A DNA stretch of 64,000 bases from NCBI GenBank assembly GCA_963978545.1, contig OZ021727.1, positions 18,674,743-18,738,742 of the forward strand, given 5' to 3'. How positions within the stretch are numbered: the stretch's first letter is position 1; every line of letters begins with the position of its first letter. The stretch is from Linyphia triangularis (Eukaryota > Arthropoda > Arachnida > Araneae > Linyphiidae). A model generated the notes under the pieces. The model searched no databases. It was not told the DNA's origin and saw only the letters and a program-made list of their open reading frames with translations. The translations under genes and the position numbers were made by a program. Positions 23,160-35,100 of the stretch are shown piece by piece.

Positions 23160-23943
23160 AATAATGTAAGGGGGTCATTCTACAAGAGGAATTAATTTCC
23201 AGTTTGATAATAGATGCAAATTACGAATAAGAAAGACAGGCGCTATCAAAAAATATATATTTTCAAACATACAAATTAAATCTTAAAATTGCTTTCAAGT
23301 GAGAGATGATTTCTACCAATTTGTTTTCGAAGTCAAACTCATCGATAAATCTTTTATGGTTGAAGAGTCATTTTCTAAAATTGATTAAAACATCGAATAT
23401 TATTTCATGTACAGAAATTTGCTTATTTTACTTTCGAACAAATTGTACGATTACTAAAAAAAATGTGTGTAATAGCATTTTTATTAAATGTTTTAAAAAT
23501 TACAAAATTACATTAAAATAAATTACAAATTATATTTTATTACTAAAAAAAAAATGCACAGTTTTTTTTAAAAAAAAACAACTGACAAGATCCTTTTTAA
23601 GATCAAATTATAAAAGTAAATTGCGGGAATCTATCGATTGAAAAATAATGTTTCGTCCGTATACAATTATTAAGAGATCATTTCCTTATACTTTCAAATA
23701 AAATAATTTTTCACAGAGTATTTTGTGCAGAAAGCAATGATTAGTATTAATTTATCGCTAAAATCCCATTTGCGAGATTGGTCATTCGTTATTAAAAAAA
23801 AAATAACATTTTTAATCTGATCCTTCTTAGCAGATGAAGCCACTGCAAAAACTTCCACGTGAAATTTAGAATGCAATTTTAAAGTATTCGTTCTCTAGAA
23901 TCTAGGGGTGAATGAACAGGATTTATTTGAATCACTACAAAAA

Positions 23944-23980
<37 letters not shown>

Positions 23981-24780
23981 TAGTTGGCATCGTCATTGCA
24001 GATCCTACAAAATACAAAATAGATATACTCTATATTTTCTTTTAATAATAATGTTTTTCAGCCTTGTATATGTGTCCGCTATTATGGTAATCTGATATTT
24101 CTCTTGATTTTACATAAGAAAAATATGGGTAAAAAACATAACTTGCGTCACTCTTCCATGTGTAACAATGTTGAAAACATTGTCTCATTTAATGTTCTAC
24201 GTTTATTAATTATATGCAATGTTTTAAATGTATTTAATAATCTACTTTTTGAGAATATATAGTGTAAGTACTTCAGAGTGATGTTAGGTCTGAAAACCAA
24301 CTTGACACCAAATCTCCAACTGACGATTAAAGCTTTTGCTTTTATTATATAAGAAAATATATTTTTATGAATATGAAGCTTATTCCATATATTGCATATT
24401 TACTTTTTTAATTTATAAGATTATTTCCAACAATTTTTTTTTTTTCTTTTTTTTAAATTTTGTGTTCTATATGATTCTATGAAGATAATATATATATATT
24501 TAAAAAATTACTTATTTTTAACAATGTTTCGTTTAACAAAATTTCAATTGTTTCCACTAACTTTTAAAATAATGATAAGTATTAGAGACAAAACCATATT
24601 GTTGCACGCAACACACACTTTGGATGTAACACTGAACTTGCACTTCTTTGTAGAAAAGTTGATTGAAACAGTTGTTGAATAAATTAAACTTTCATTTGAA
24701 AAAGCGAGATTTTATTTGCGCTTGTGTGAAAATCGTTGCTGTTGTCATTAAAAGCTAGTTTATTGCTTATTGAAAGTTGT
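23160..24780. other. AT-rich intergenic DNA with (AAT)n microsatellite
   Basis: No gene recognised. An AAT trinucleotide run lies at about 23944-23981. Remaining sequence is simple and AT-rich. Confidence 0.6.
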
Positions 24781-24799
24781 TATTGCTGATTGAAAGTGA

Positions 24800-25080
24800 G
24801 AGATGGATTGCGAGGAGATGGAGTGGGAACACAGTTGTCCCTTTTGGGAGGTAGATGTGATCCTGGAGCCAGAGGAGCCCATGGAGTGGTTGTCTAGTTC
24901 GCTAGAAGTGGAGGAGGTGGTGGAGGAGGAGAAGGAGGTGGTGGAAGAGGAGGTGGAAGAGGGTCCCCATCATTTGGACTTCTTTCGCCTCCTCTTGCAC
25001 TGTCACCTTAAACTCCTGGGTTCCTCTGGTGAGGGGTCACAAGTGGAATAGGCGGTGAATGTGACAAAATAACATCAAGT
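24800..25080. other. GGA-rich low-complexity tract, doubtful coding
   Basis: GGAGGTGGTGGAGGAGG-type repeats give a Glu/Val-rich frame (24803-25051), a Gly-rich frame and, on the minus strand, a Pro-rich frame. None is interrupted early, because the DNA is a triplet-like purine repeat. A damaged exon of a Gly- or Pro-rich protein is possible but not supported by flanking exons. Confidence 0.3.
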
Positions 25081-25389
25081 GGGTGGGTTGGGCGGCAAAA
25101 AAAAAGACTCTCCAATTCGATCTCTAAAGTGCGTAGGTTAGAGTATAACACTCCAACTCCTCAACATAATCCTTTGACAGATCTCAATTATTAAGATGTG
25201 GATATACGACTAAAGCATATGACTAGAAGAAATTATTCTTCATGTACAATGAGATAGAAAATAGACTGAAATGTGGCCGGAAAAACGCCTTTTTTGAAAT
25301 CGTTGTGGCATTTTCATTTGCTCATCCGTATTGAAGAAGAATAAAGTTTAGAAAAGCAATACCGAATTAAGTCCACGACCCAAGTGCCC

Positions 25390-26190
25390 CAGCAGGATCA
25401 GTCGATGAACAACAACTGCACCCAGAAGCTTCGAATTGTCTTCATTGTCACGAACTCCGAAAATAGAAGAGGGTTTGCCGGTGCAATATAATGATGAAAA
25501 CTGTTCCTGGGCAGAATGTATGGAGACATTCCTACTTCAGATTTTGAGGGGTTGATGTGCTAACTTCTGAAAAGGATGAGAAGGATGGTTACATACGCTT
25601 GTTAACTCTGAAACAAAACAGAATTAAATCCTTATTGCGCAAGAACAGCTATAAAAAAAGCAATGGCTCCTCAAGGAAGTGACTTAAATGCTTGAAATGA
25701 ATCAAACGATTGACAACAACTGCAATATGATGATGAAAACTGTTTCTGGACAGAATGTATGGAGACATTCATTCTTACTTCAGATTTTGAGGGATTGATG
25801 TGTTAACTTCTAAAGATGATGAGACGGATGGTTAAATACGCTTGTTAACTCTGAAACGAAACAGAGTTAAATCCTTATTGCGCAAGACAGCTATAAAAAA
25901 AGCAATGGCTCCTCAAAGGAAGTTATGTAAATGCTTGAAATGAATCAAACGATTGACAACAACTGCAGTTAGAAACTTCGACATACTCTTCTGCAAAATA
26001 CGAATACAAAAGTGGGTTTGACTGTAGGTTACGATGATGAAATTATTCACAGCTGGGACGCATTCTGACGTTCTTATTCCAGACTTCTACTGGAGGATGT
26101 GAACTGCTTTACTTCTGATAACGAGGAGAAGGAAGGTGACATCCGTCATTGCGATTACTGGAATTTCTGAAAAACAAGAGAAATTGGGCG
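25390..26190 (+). repeat. Three-unit tandem repeat in a possibly transcribed region
   Basis: Units begin near 25397, 25703 and 25945 (GATTGACAACAACTGCA-like), each followed by GATGATGAAA, CAGAATGTATGGAGACATTC or its relative, and TACTTCAGATTTTGAGGG. The first two also share TACGCTTGTTAACTCTGAAAC and GCAATGGCTCCTCAA. Stops occur in all frames. The balanced composition, the absence of TE hallmarks and a downstream AATAAA suggest an untranslated or noncoding exon. Identity unknown. Confidence 0.5.
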
Positions 26191-26397
26191 AGCTCTTGCG
26201 CCTTATCTGTCGAAGCTCACAGCTCCTGATCACAATACTGTTCATTTCGGAGCAATGTAAATATTGTACATAGTTTGAGATGTAAATACTGCATGTAAAA
26301 TGTAAATATTGTAAATAGAGATTTTGTATTTAAATTTTGTATATGTTGCCTATAATATGCCTCAACATCATTACATTTATATATTTTATGGATCTTC

Positions 26398-26403
26398 AAT
26401 AAA
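26398..26403 (+). terminator. Candidate polyadenylation signal AATAAA
   Basis: AATAAA about 200 bases after the end of the triplicated region, followed by a T-rich stretch (CTTCTGTTTTTTTTC). It would end a plus-strand transcript covering 25.1-26.4 kb, if one exists. Confidence 0.3.
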
Positions 26404-27155
26404 CAGGCTTAAACGAATACATTTGCTTCTGTTTTTTTTCTTGATAAGTGCATTATTACAATTGCATAGCAATCTTATTAATTTATGGAAATTCTCCTAA
26501 TTACTAATTTATTCAGGAATTCATATTCAGCAAAGATATTGAAGTATGTGCTAATTAAGAAGTTAAATCCATCATCAATAAGTATTGTTTTAACTTTTCG
26601 AATGGTTTTCGAAGTGCTAATGACGTAAATCATTATAAGAAGAAACGTAAATTATGTTCCAGATAATTATAAATTGTCTTAACAATTTCAATAACATTGT
26701 GGCTCCTGGTGGACTAATTCGAAAATAAACAACAGATTTTCCTTGGATTTTACTCCAGGAAGAGCAGTAAAGTTGCTTTACATAGTATAATCTAAAATAA
26801 AATAATCGCTCAAATGCCATAAATTTTCTTGCGTGATGAAGAATGAGAGAGAGTAAGGGAGTAAAAAGAATTATATTTTCCCGATAAAAAATGTTGCAGT
26901 TATATCAATTAAATCAGGGCCTATTCTAACTGGCAGTCGTGGCCTATTTGAGCAGTCGTTAATCAGAAATTGGAAGTCGTAAAAAATAGAAAAAAAAAGG
27001 AAATTAAAAATATTACTTTTCAATTTTTAATCAGTCCAATTATTAATCACTTATTTGAATTTACTTACAGTAACATCTAAAATGACTTTTTTATTTGTTT
27101 ATACAATCTTTCCTTTTCTGAAGTTTCAGCTTCACTGAATATATATACCTTTGTA

Positions 27156-30131
27156 CAGTGGCGGATCTAGGATTTTCCTGAGGGGGGGGGGGGCGCAAGA
27201 TTGTGCCTTAGCCAGGACGAAATTATTTAAAAAAAAAAAAAAATACAAAAAAAAAAATTAAAAAAAAAAGCACAAAAAAAAAGCAGCTAAACAGTGTTTA
27301 AGAAATATACTTTGAGATTATCCATAGTCTTTGATTGACTCTTTCGTCACATTTCTGACTTGCTATCTTAGCGTAAGGTTGGCGTGGTAGCGGTTAGGTC
27401 GCGTTAACACTGTCCTTTGGTTTTTCATTACCTGTTTTATTTTAAAAACAATTTGTATTCAAAATGTATCGTGCATTTTAAACATTTTTGCAAGCTACAT
27501 CCCCTGAAATATCAATTATACTGAAGAAATTACAATGAAAGTAGGAACTTGCTACTATTATTTGTGATTAACTGACTAAGTATAAATCCTATACTATACT
27601 AACATCAAAATGGGAAATCAGTAATTGTACATCAAAATTTAACATATTCATAACATATTCATGCAGTGAGCTTAGTAAGTAAAAATACGTTATTTTACTG
27701 GATAATCCATTGCTACACAAGTAACCTAAAGTATTCAGGGAAAACCTTGTTTTTCAAAGAGAACGTTTTACTAATAATTATAAGTATTATTTTTAATAAG
27801 GCAATAGAAAAAATACAATTTAAACATTGAACAGTTAGCACAAAACAAATTCCAGTCTTCTTTTTTTTTTTTTCTTTTTTTTTTTTTTCTTTTTTCTTTT
27901 TTTTTTTGATTTAGCAAACTATACTTAGTTATCTTATACTTATCCATCTATGGACAAGTGAGATTTATCAAGAAATATAAAACAATTTATATTCGATGCT
28001 ATAGAGAACTTCTACCAATTAAAACAATATTAGACTTTGACATATTTAAGCTAAATAATAAAGAAAGATTCGGCTCTTCTAATACACTAACATTTACATC
28101 TTGCAGTTTTTTTTCTTTAACTACTTTATTGTAATTATTGACAGTTCATTTTCATATTTTCTACTCTTGTTCTTCAAAATTAAATTTTATTTTCAATATT
28201 TCTGACACAATCCTTTTTTTTTTCAATTCATGGCTTTTATTTCAGCCAATCAGAGCATCTTTTACATAGATGCAATGTTACACTTATGTAGTTCAGTGAA
28301 AAAAAAATTGTCGCCTACGTGTGTAAAAAATTAATTCATAAAAGTAAAGTTTTTGATATAAATCATTTAATACATACACAAGATTTATAGTGTTAATAGA
28401 AGCATGAGTAAAAACAGTCTTTTAGTGAAAATCTCCGAAACTTGATAGAATGCATTGTCATTGACTATCTGCCAAGTTTCATCTTGATTGGATGACGGCT
28501 AGTGGGTTAGTTATCCTTCCACTGATTCCCCCCCCCCCCCCACACACAAATAAACAAAATCGAAAGTTAATTTAAAGGATAAAGTAAAGAGCAAACGATA
28601 AAAACTAGGAGTAGCGAAATTTTATGTTAAACTTTTTTAAGTTAAAGGCAGCAAGTCAGTGGGATCCAGTGTGGCAGGTCAAATAGTTCATTTTAAAAAA
28701 TGAATCCATAAAAACAAAGTTTTTTTATGTATCCTTTATATTCCTTGCCAATTTTTATGAACAATTACAATTTACTTAAGCCATTTTGATCTGAGACTCA
28801 ATTTTCATGGTGTTTGATGACCACTGTGAAGGAAATAGTCAATTCCGTCTCTTTGGCTAATTTTTTTTTTTTTTTTTTTTTTTTCTTCTTCTTCTTGTGT
28901 CCCAAAACCGAGTTATTGTTATTGACAACAAGTCATTTTAGCTCGATTGGATAGCAAGAGGATTAATTAGTCCTCCGCGGATTTATTCCTCACAAACACA
29001 CAAATTCGAAGTTAATATAAAAAAGGGTTTAAAAATTAAGCCACTAGACAACAAAGATTAACTTACTTTTATCGAAGAAAAGTATTCCCAAACATATGAC
29101 AAAAATGGGTAATGACAGATACATTTCCAAAAATCGCTATAGAATAACTTTATAAAACTCTTTTTGAGTGCCAAACGCAAAGCAATTCTTTTTAAAAAGT
29201 CCTCCACGCCAGTATAAGGCGTTCTTTCTGGCCTCTCATAACCATTGCTTACATTTTTAAATCAAATAAATAGTATTTATAATTTCAGAATAGAAAAAGA
29301 AACGCTAAAAAAGTTTGTTCCTTCTTACTTTTTGTCGCTTGGATGCATTTATGTATTACAACCTACTTTACTCTTTGGTTAATTTCGAAAGTGTACCCCC
29401 AGTTTGTAATCCGAATATAAGTCTCAACACTCTCACCATACGTTCAAAAATTTCTTCTCCTTGTGTAAACCCCACCACAACCATTTAAAAGAGGGTTTCA
29501 AGGACAAGGACCCAGGGGGGAGGAGATGTTATCTCATTCAGTGTCCAGTGATATTCTTCGCCACGTCCATCCCTTGTGGGAGATCAGGAGAGTAAGACGA
29601 CATCCGGTGTATTCCCCTCCCTTCCCCTCTTGTGATCGTCCAAGTTTGAAGTTCAGAGAGGAAAATTCGCTTTGGTTTCGGCCCTTAGTATTAGTTTTGC
29701 TTGTCTTTCTCAAATATGATTTAACTGTGGATATTGGAGAGTGCCACGTGCTCCTTATTGTTACAAAATAAAAGTAAACAATCACTATTTTGTAAAAAAG
29801 TTTTTACCTAACTCAACTCCTATGGTAAAGTGTTGTGGAGATGTCTTCAAAGTCAAGGGGGTGGAGGTTTGAATACTTGTACAGTCTTCTAACGTCCATT
29901 TGAATGGGAAGGGAGAGGGCTATAAAAGAACCTTGAACCAAAAATAAGCTCTTTTATTTTATTTTTTAGGGGCTTTTTTTTTTTAAATTAGACGAAGGTC
30001 GAAATATATTAGTTATGTGAACTTATTAAAAAAAAACATTATTTTTTATTTTTGTGCAAATTCTAAAAAAAAATAAGAAGAAGAACCTGACGGGGGGGGG
30101 GGGGGGCGCCCCCTGGCTGAATCCGCCATTG
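27156..30131. mobile_element. hAT-like DNA element, non-autonomous
   Basis: Terminal inverted repeats CAGTGGCGGATCTAG and (reversed) CAATGGCGGATTCAG, each followed inward by a long G run (27182-27193 and 30092-30108). It is bounded by a perfect 8-bp duplication CCTTTGTA (27148-27155 and 30132-30139), the target-site length of hAT elements. The 2.98 kb interior has pyrimidine tracts and two reversed R2 fragments but no hAT transposase frame (no recognisable dimerisation domain or DDE segments). Confidence 0.88.
28430..28560 (-). repeat. Reversed fragment of dispersed repeat R2
   Basis: TAGAATGCATTGTCATTGAC, CTATCTGCCAAGTTTCATC and GATTGGATGACGGCTAGTGG are the reverse complement of the central part of 6061-6560. 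A weaker relative follows at about 28895-28990. Confidence 0.6.
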
Positions 30132-30139
30132 CCTTTGTA

Positions 30140-30618
30140 CCAGTCTTGAAACTTGGCTTTAGGAGTGTCTTTTACTAGACGTTTTGTATTCAGCCATACC
30201 GAGACTGCATCTTTTGCCTCCATATAATGAGGCCTCATTGTAGATTAGGGGGTCCTCAGATGGGGTCAAAAATTAAATTTAATCAGATTTTAACAATCAC
30301 CCCCTCGTTTTTCTCCTTTTGACCTATCTTGACAGAGTGTCAAATTTCATTCCGATAAATTAATATTAACCTGTGCCGCAACGAGCTTGAAGTTGTTAAA
30401 AAAGGTAAAAATTGAATTTTTTTTAAAAAACAAAATTTCTTAGGATTTGATTGCACACACCCGAAACTTTTTCTTTTGACCAATTTTAACAATGTATTAA
30501 GTACCAATTTTAACGATGCATCAGAAATCTTGCTTCTAATTTTACAATACTTAGATGAGAAGAAAAATTATCAAATGATAGTTTAGTTCTTCAGAGTACT
30601 AAAATATATAGCTTATAG

Positions 30619-30653
<35 letters not shown>

Positions 30654-31195
30654 AAAAATTTTCGATCGAAAAAATCGAATTTTGTATTTAGTGAAACTAT
30701 TGTTTCACGTCGAATTTAAATACAATTTTGAATATCATCATTGATTCACTCATCTTTAAAAGGCATTCGGCATTTACGGGTAAGGATAATACGGAGTTCG
30801 GATAAATTAAAAATAATTCTTATTCGTAATTTTTCAAAGATTGAGAATTTAAAAAAAATTATTTTGCAAGTATGTAATATTATCGAGATATTTTCGTAAC
30901 AATCAACAAAAATACATAAATAATGGGGATGAAAAGCTTATGGGAATACTCATAAACCTCAATCACAAATGTTACAGAACTGTGCTATATATAAAATTAA
31001 AGGTTTCGGCAAGGTAATTAAGTTAAAAAAAATTGAATGAACATGTTTAAAAATCTGTTCTGAAAAAGTGTAGAATATCACTATTTTAAGTTATATTTTA
31101 GGAATAAAATAATGCTAGTAAAGTTTACAAATAGCGAAATTGGATTTGGTCTGTAGGTTTTAGATTTAATTTTCTTTGGAGCAAGTTGTATACGG
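30140..31195. other. AT-rich intergenic DNA
   Basis: No gene recognised. A T run lies at about 30621-30650. Nothing else is supported. Confidence 0.6.
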
Positions 31196-31200
31196 GGCTA

Positions 31201-31432
31201 TACTGCCGTCATATGCAAAAAGCCCAAAATCTCAAAAAATTCAACTGCATACTTTTGTGTTCGTCCTTTGAAATTACATTTTTTTTATTGTTGTATAGGT
31301 TTGTATGACTTAAAAACTTGAGCCATTCAATAAAATAAAAAGATTATTTTGGTATGGATTGATTGGAAAGCGTCAAAATATACGCAATTAAATTGTTTAG
31401 ATTTACGGCTTTTTAACTTATGACGGCAGCAT
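31201..31432. mobile_element. Short TIR element with TA flanks (mariner-like MITE)
   Basis: TACTGCCGTCATATGCAAAA near the left end and the reverse complement of TTTTTAACTTATGACGGCAG at the right end form imperfect inverted repeats around about 230 bp, with TA on both outer sides. No ORF. Confidence 0.55.
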
Positions 31433-32060
31433 ACTTCTCCAAATGTATGTTCTAAACACCTAAACACGTTTCAAAGGGAAATGCCTTTCGAAAGGTAAGC
31501 TGCACCAGATTTGTGTCTCGAATGGAGGAAAACAAGAAAAACTCTCACCAGGCAACCCAATAATTGACAGTGACTGTCTGACGTAATCGAAACAATTTTA
31601 ATTCCTTTTTGTAAACGAAGAACCCTTTCACCGGCGTTAATTCGCTCACTTTTAACTCTTCGGTTTTGGTAGAATTTTAAGTTAAATAATTAAGTTTAAA
31701 TTGCAACAACTTTTTGTTAAATTTAAAATCAGGATGACCTGAAATTATAAACGTATAAATGACTTATTTATTGACAGTATGCAGGAGGCGATTCCATACA
31801 GGAGGTGAAAATATCCTCATAAGGCTCCTTAAAAAGGTTTTTTTTTTTTTTTTTTTTTTTTCATTCTGTCTTTGGAGTAGTAATGAGAGGAGCGGAGAGG
31901 GGGGAGGAGAAATCGGACGTTTGGGCAGTTCTAAAATTTCCTTAGAATAGGCCTTGAATTAAATGTAGAAATAAATAGTGGGAAATCCACAACTTGATAT
32001 GGAAACTGATGGAACATGTCCACCGATATGTTTGAGAATGAGTGCCAGATGTAGTTTTTG

Positions 32061-32068
32061 TGACGTCA
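32061..32068 (+). promoter_or_regulatory. CRE palindrome TGACGTCA upstream of PTCD3
   Basis: A full CREB/ATF consensus 63 bases before the inferred PTCD3 start codon. Such sites are common in promoters of metabolic and mitochondrial genes. Functional use here is inferred from position. Confidence 0.5.
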
Positions 32069-32126
32069 AATGATCATTTCTAAAACTAAACAAGCTGTGT
32101 GAAGAAATTTAGAATTTGTAAACAAT

Positions 32127-32138
32127 CAAAATGGCCGC
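32127..32138 (+). promoter_or_regulatory. YY1-like motif overlapping the PTCD3 start codon
   Basis: CAAAATGGCCGC overlaps the ATG at 32131 and resembles the AAnATGGC core recognised by YY1, often found at start codons of translation-related genes. The same bases give a good initiation context (A at -3, G at +4). Confidence 0.4.
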
Positions 32139-32189
32139 TTGCAGGCGAATGTGCTGTTTTGCTAAAAAAAGTAAAACATATCTATTAAG
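32131..32189 (+). CDS. PTCD3: PTCD3 exon 1 (start codon, targeting peptide)
   Basis: ATG in good context. Encodes residues 1-20 (MAACRRMCCFAKKSKTYLL plus a split Arg). Ends AG|GTACGG with phase 2, which exon 2 completes. Confidence 0.8.
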
Positions 32190-35100
32190 GTACGGTAGTT
32201 TTAAAAAATTCTTTATTACGTATCTTATTAAAACATGCAATTCTTGGTAATATTAAAAATGTGAAATAATTGTATTTAAATCACCATTTTTGTCTTAATC
32301 TGTTGAGTTCTTTTTTTTCAAGGAATGCTGTTTTTTTAATTGCTGTTAAAGATGCCTTCACACTGATAATTTTATTACAATATTTCTTATTTTATAGGCA
32401 TCAAAATTTTTATTCTACCGGCACACAATTGAAACCTGATACCGGTAAGTTGTTGTTGATTAAAAACATTTCTAAATCTTCTCCCAAACATTCATCCCAT
32501 TCTGTTTAAACACTTCTTTCCTACAATCTAGTTACCTGTGTTATTAAACTGGAGCGTCAAATTAAATAGTTTGTTGTCTCATGTATACACTGAAATAACT
32601 AGAGAGTTATCTAGAATATTTTAAATAATTTGTACTGAAAATTATTCTTTTGTTCCACCAGATGGCGCCATCAAATGTTACATTTAAAAATGAAATTTCT
32701 AACAAAAATTATGTTTGCTTATTGACATGCAAATTGTGGTGCCAAAAGTTACTCTAAATGACAATACAAGAAGAAAGAACAATTGAAAGACACATATTTT
32801 TTTATTCTGAGTTTTTTATACTGAAGGTTTTAAAATTTGTTGTTAAAAAATAGTTACAATTTTTTATTTCTTATCCAAACTATGTAAAGTAAACATTAAA
32901 CCAATACTTCTGTAGCAGCCGCTCAGCAGATGGCTTTCCCACCAATTAATTAAGTAGTACAAAAGCTGAGTAACCGGTCTTTACCTTGAGGATCCTTTTG
33001 GTAGACATGGGATACATTGGTGACCTGCGAACAATGAAATAGACACATTAAAAACTAATTCTACAATTGATGGTACACAATTAACAGTTGACTTGCTAAT
33101 TGCAAAAAAATATATCGCCAAACAAGCAAAAAGCAACTAAACAAGTAAAAAAAAAAATATCGGTGAACTTAGTAAAGCTCTCCCGATCACGCAATCACAA
33201 CTATCAACTGGTAGTATCATATATCGAGTTCCATCTCAGATAAAATTCTGGAGGGAGAGTAATGTAGAAGCCGCCCTACAGATGACATTGCACGTTCCCA
33301 CCAATAAATTAGCTTACAATAAATTAAGTATCGTATAAAAACCGAGTAACCCGTTTTTATCTTGAGGATTCTTTTCGTAGTCATGGGTTACAAAAGGGTG
33401 GCAGTTCCAGTCAATGATTCATTAATCAAAAGCAATCTGTCATATGATTTCATTTGGATTGAGGAAAAAGCAACCAGTGAATAACGAAATTAATGTGTTC
33501 ATTTCAGTCTGGGTAGGGGGAAGGCAACAATAAATTCCAAACAATTGACTTACTTTGCCTGAAATGGTTTGCATGAAGATTACAAAAAAGTCTGAATACC
33601 TTTTAATAAATTTGTAGGTTCTTTGTCCAGTTGAGGTGAGTGTAAAAAATGGTAATAAGTTGATGTGCTAATAGTCACTTTGGCTTTTCTCCCCTCTAAA
33701 TCAAATGCAAATATTGTATTTGCATTGGACTCAGGCAGCTGTCTTTATAGTGATACCTATTGGCAATGATGGCTTTATATTGATGTCTATATGCCTACAG
33801 TCTAGCCTGGGTTATTTTCCATGGAACACACTATTTCAGCAGCAAACAAATTTGAAATCCAGGGATCACATTATTTCTAATATTCTTTAAATTTTTGTTT
33901 CTCCCTAAAATTGTACTTACATTTTTTAATAATTCCTAAAAAAGGTTGGTTAGTTGTATTCAGATTATCTGGCGCCGTCAGCAACACGAGGGCTATAATG
34001 CGCCGAAACATTCGTCATTAGACAAGCCAACATACATTTACAAACATCCATGCCAACACGGGACTCGAACCCGCAACCTCACGGTTCCTAAAAAAGGAAA
34101 AACTCCTCAAATTTCTTTAATTGTCTTCCTAAAAGCCCTGCTGTTCCCCTAAAGGAAAAAATAATATTTTCTGTGTTAACTGAAGTTAATGCTGGTGTAA
34201 TAGCCGCTATTGCCAAGATTTATGTTGGTATAGTAGACTCTATTGAGCGATAGTGGTGGTCATTTTCGCTGATGTAAAATCTGCTATGTCCATGATTTTT
34301 TCTAGTGTATTGATTTAGTCTGTAAATCTGTATTAGATTATTAAAATTTAGATATTAATTATTGATCAGATAATTTAAATTGTAGCTAAACTTATAAATA
34401 TTGTAGCTAAATTTTAAAAGTTGAAACAATATTCTCTTTTGAAGTACTACTTTGAATGTTGCTTGAAAAAATTAAATGAATGATTTTTAATTAGATTTGC
34501 ATGTTTGTCAAAATAGCAATTTTATTGTTTGGATATATAACTGATTTTTGGCAAAACAGTTATTTGAATTGTTCAAGTTTTTCAAAATTGGCAGTATTTT
34601 GCCGGTATTAAAACAAGCTTTGGAAGAAATGTCTGTTAGGAATTTATGTCACCTTTAAAGAAAAAGTATCCCTAAAACTTTTTTTCTCTAAAATTTTTAG
34701 AATTATTCTAAAATTTTTGGAATTATTACTAAAATTCCTACCGAAGTTTTTTTAAAAACTCACGTTGCAACTGTGCCTCTTGGAAATTATTAAAGGCTTA
34801 CAACTTTTTTTCTCCCATCAAACTTATCATTTACAATCCAATTATAACATTGGAAGATATTGCCTGATAATATATAGAGATTCATATTCTCCATAGTTAT
34901 TATTTTTATTGATGTCCTTGGACATGACTATTTCCTTGTTATTGTTTAGTTCTGAATGGAGCTGTTGGTTTATAAACATGAAATTACTAAATCGATGTCT
35001 GTACAACTAATACTATCAAATAAATTAAAGTGATTTTAAATTTTTCTGTATATGTTATGACAAAAGCCTAAATAACATGTTACCCCAGTCCAATTCATTT

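Noticed and set aside
24803..25051. 82-codon Glu/Val-rich ORF
   Set aside because: All frames are open across the GGA/GGT-rich tract, no splice partners or homology are visible, and the composition is that of a simple repeat.
29526..29785. Overlapping 81- and 83-codon ORFs on opposite strands
   Set aside because: Overlapping antisense frames inside the hAT-like element, with no family resemblance and no splice context.
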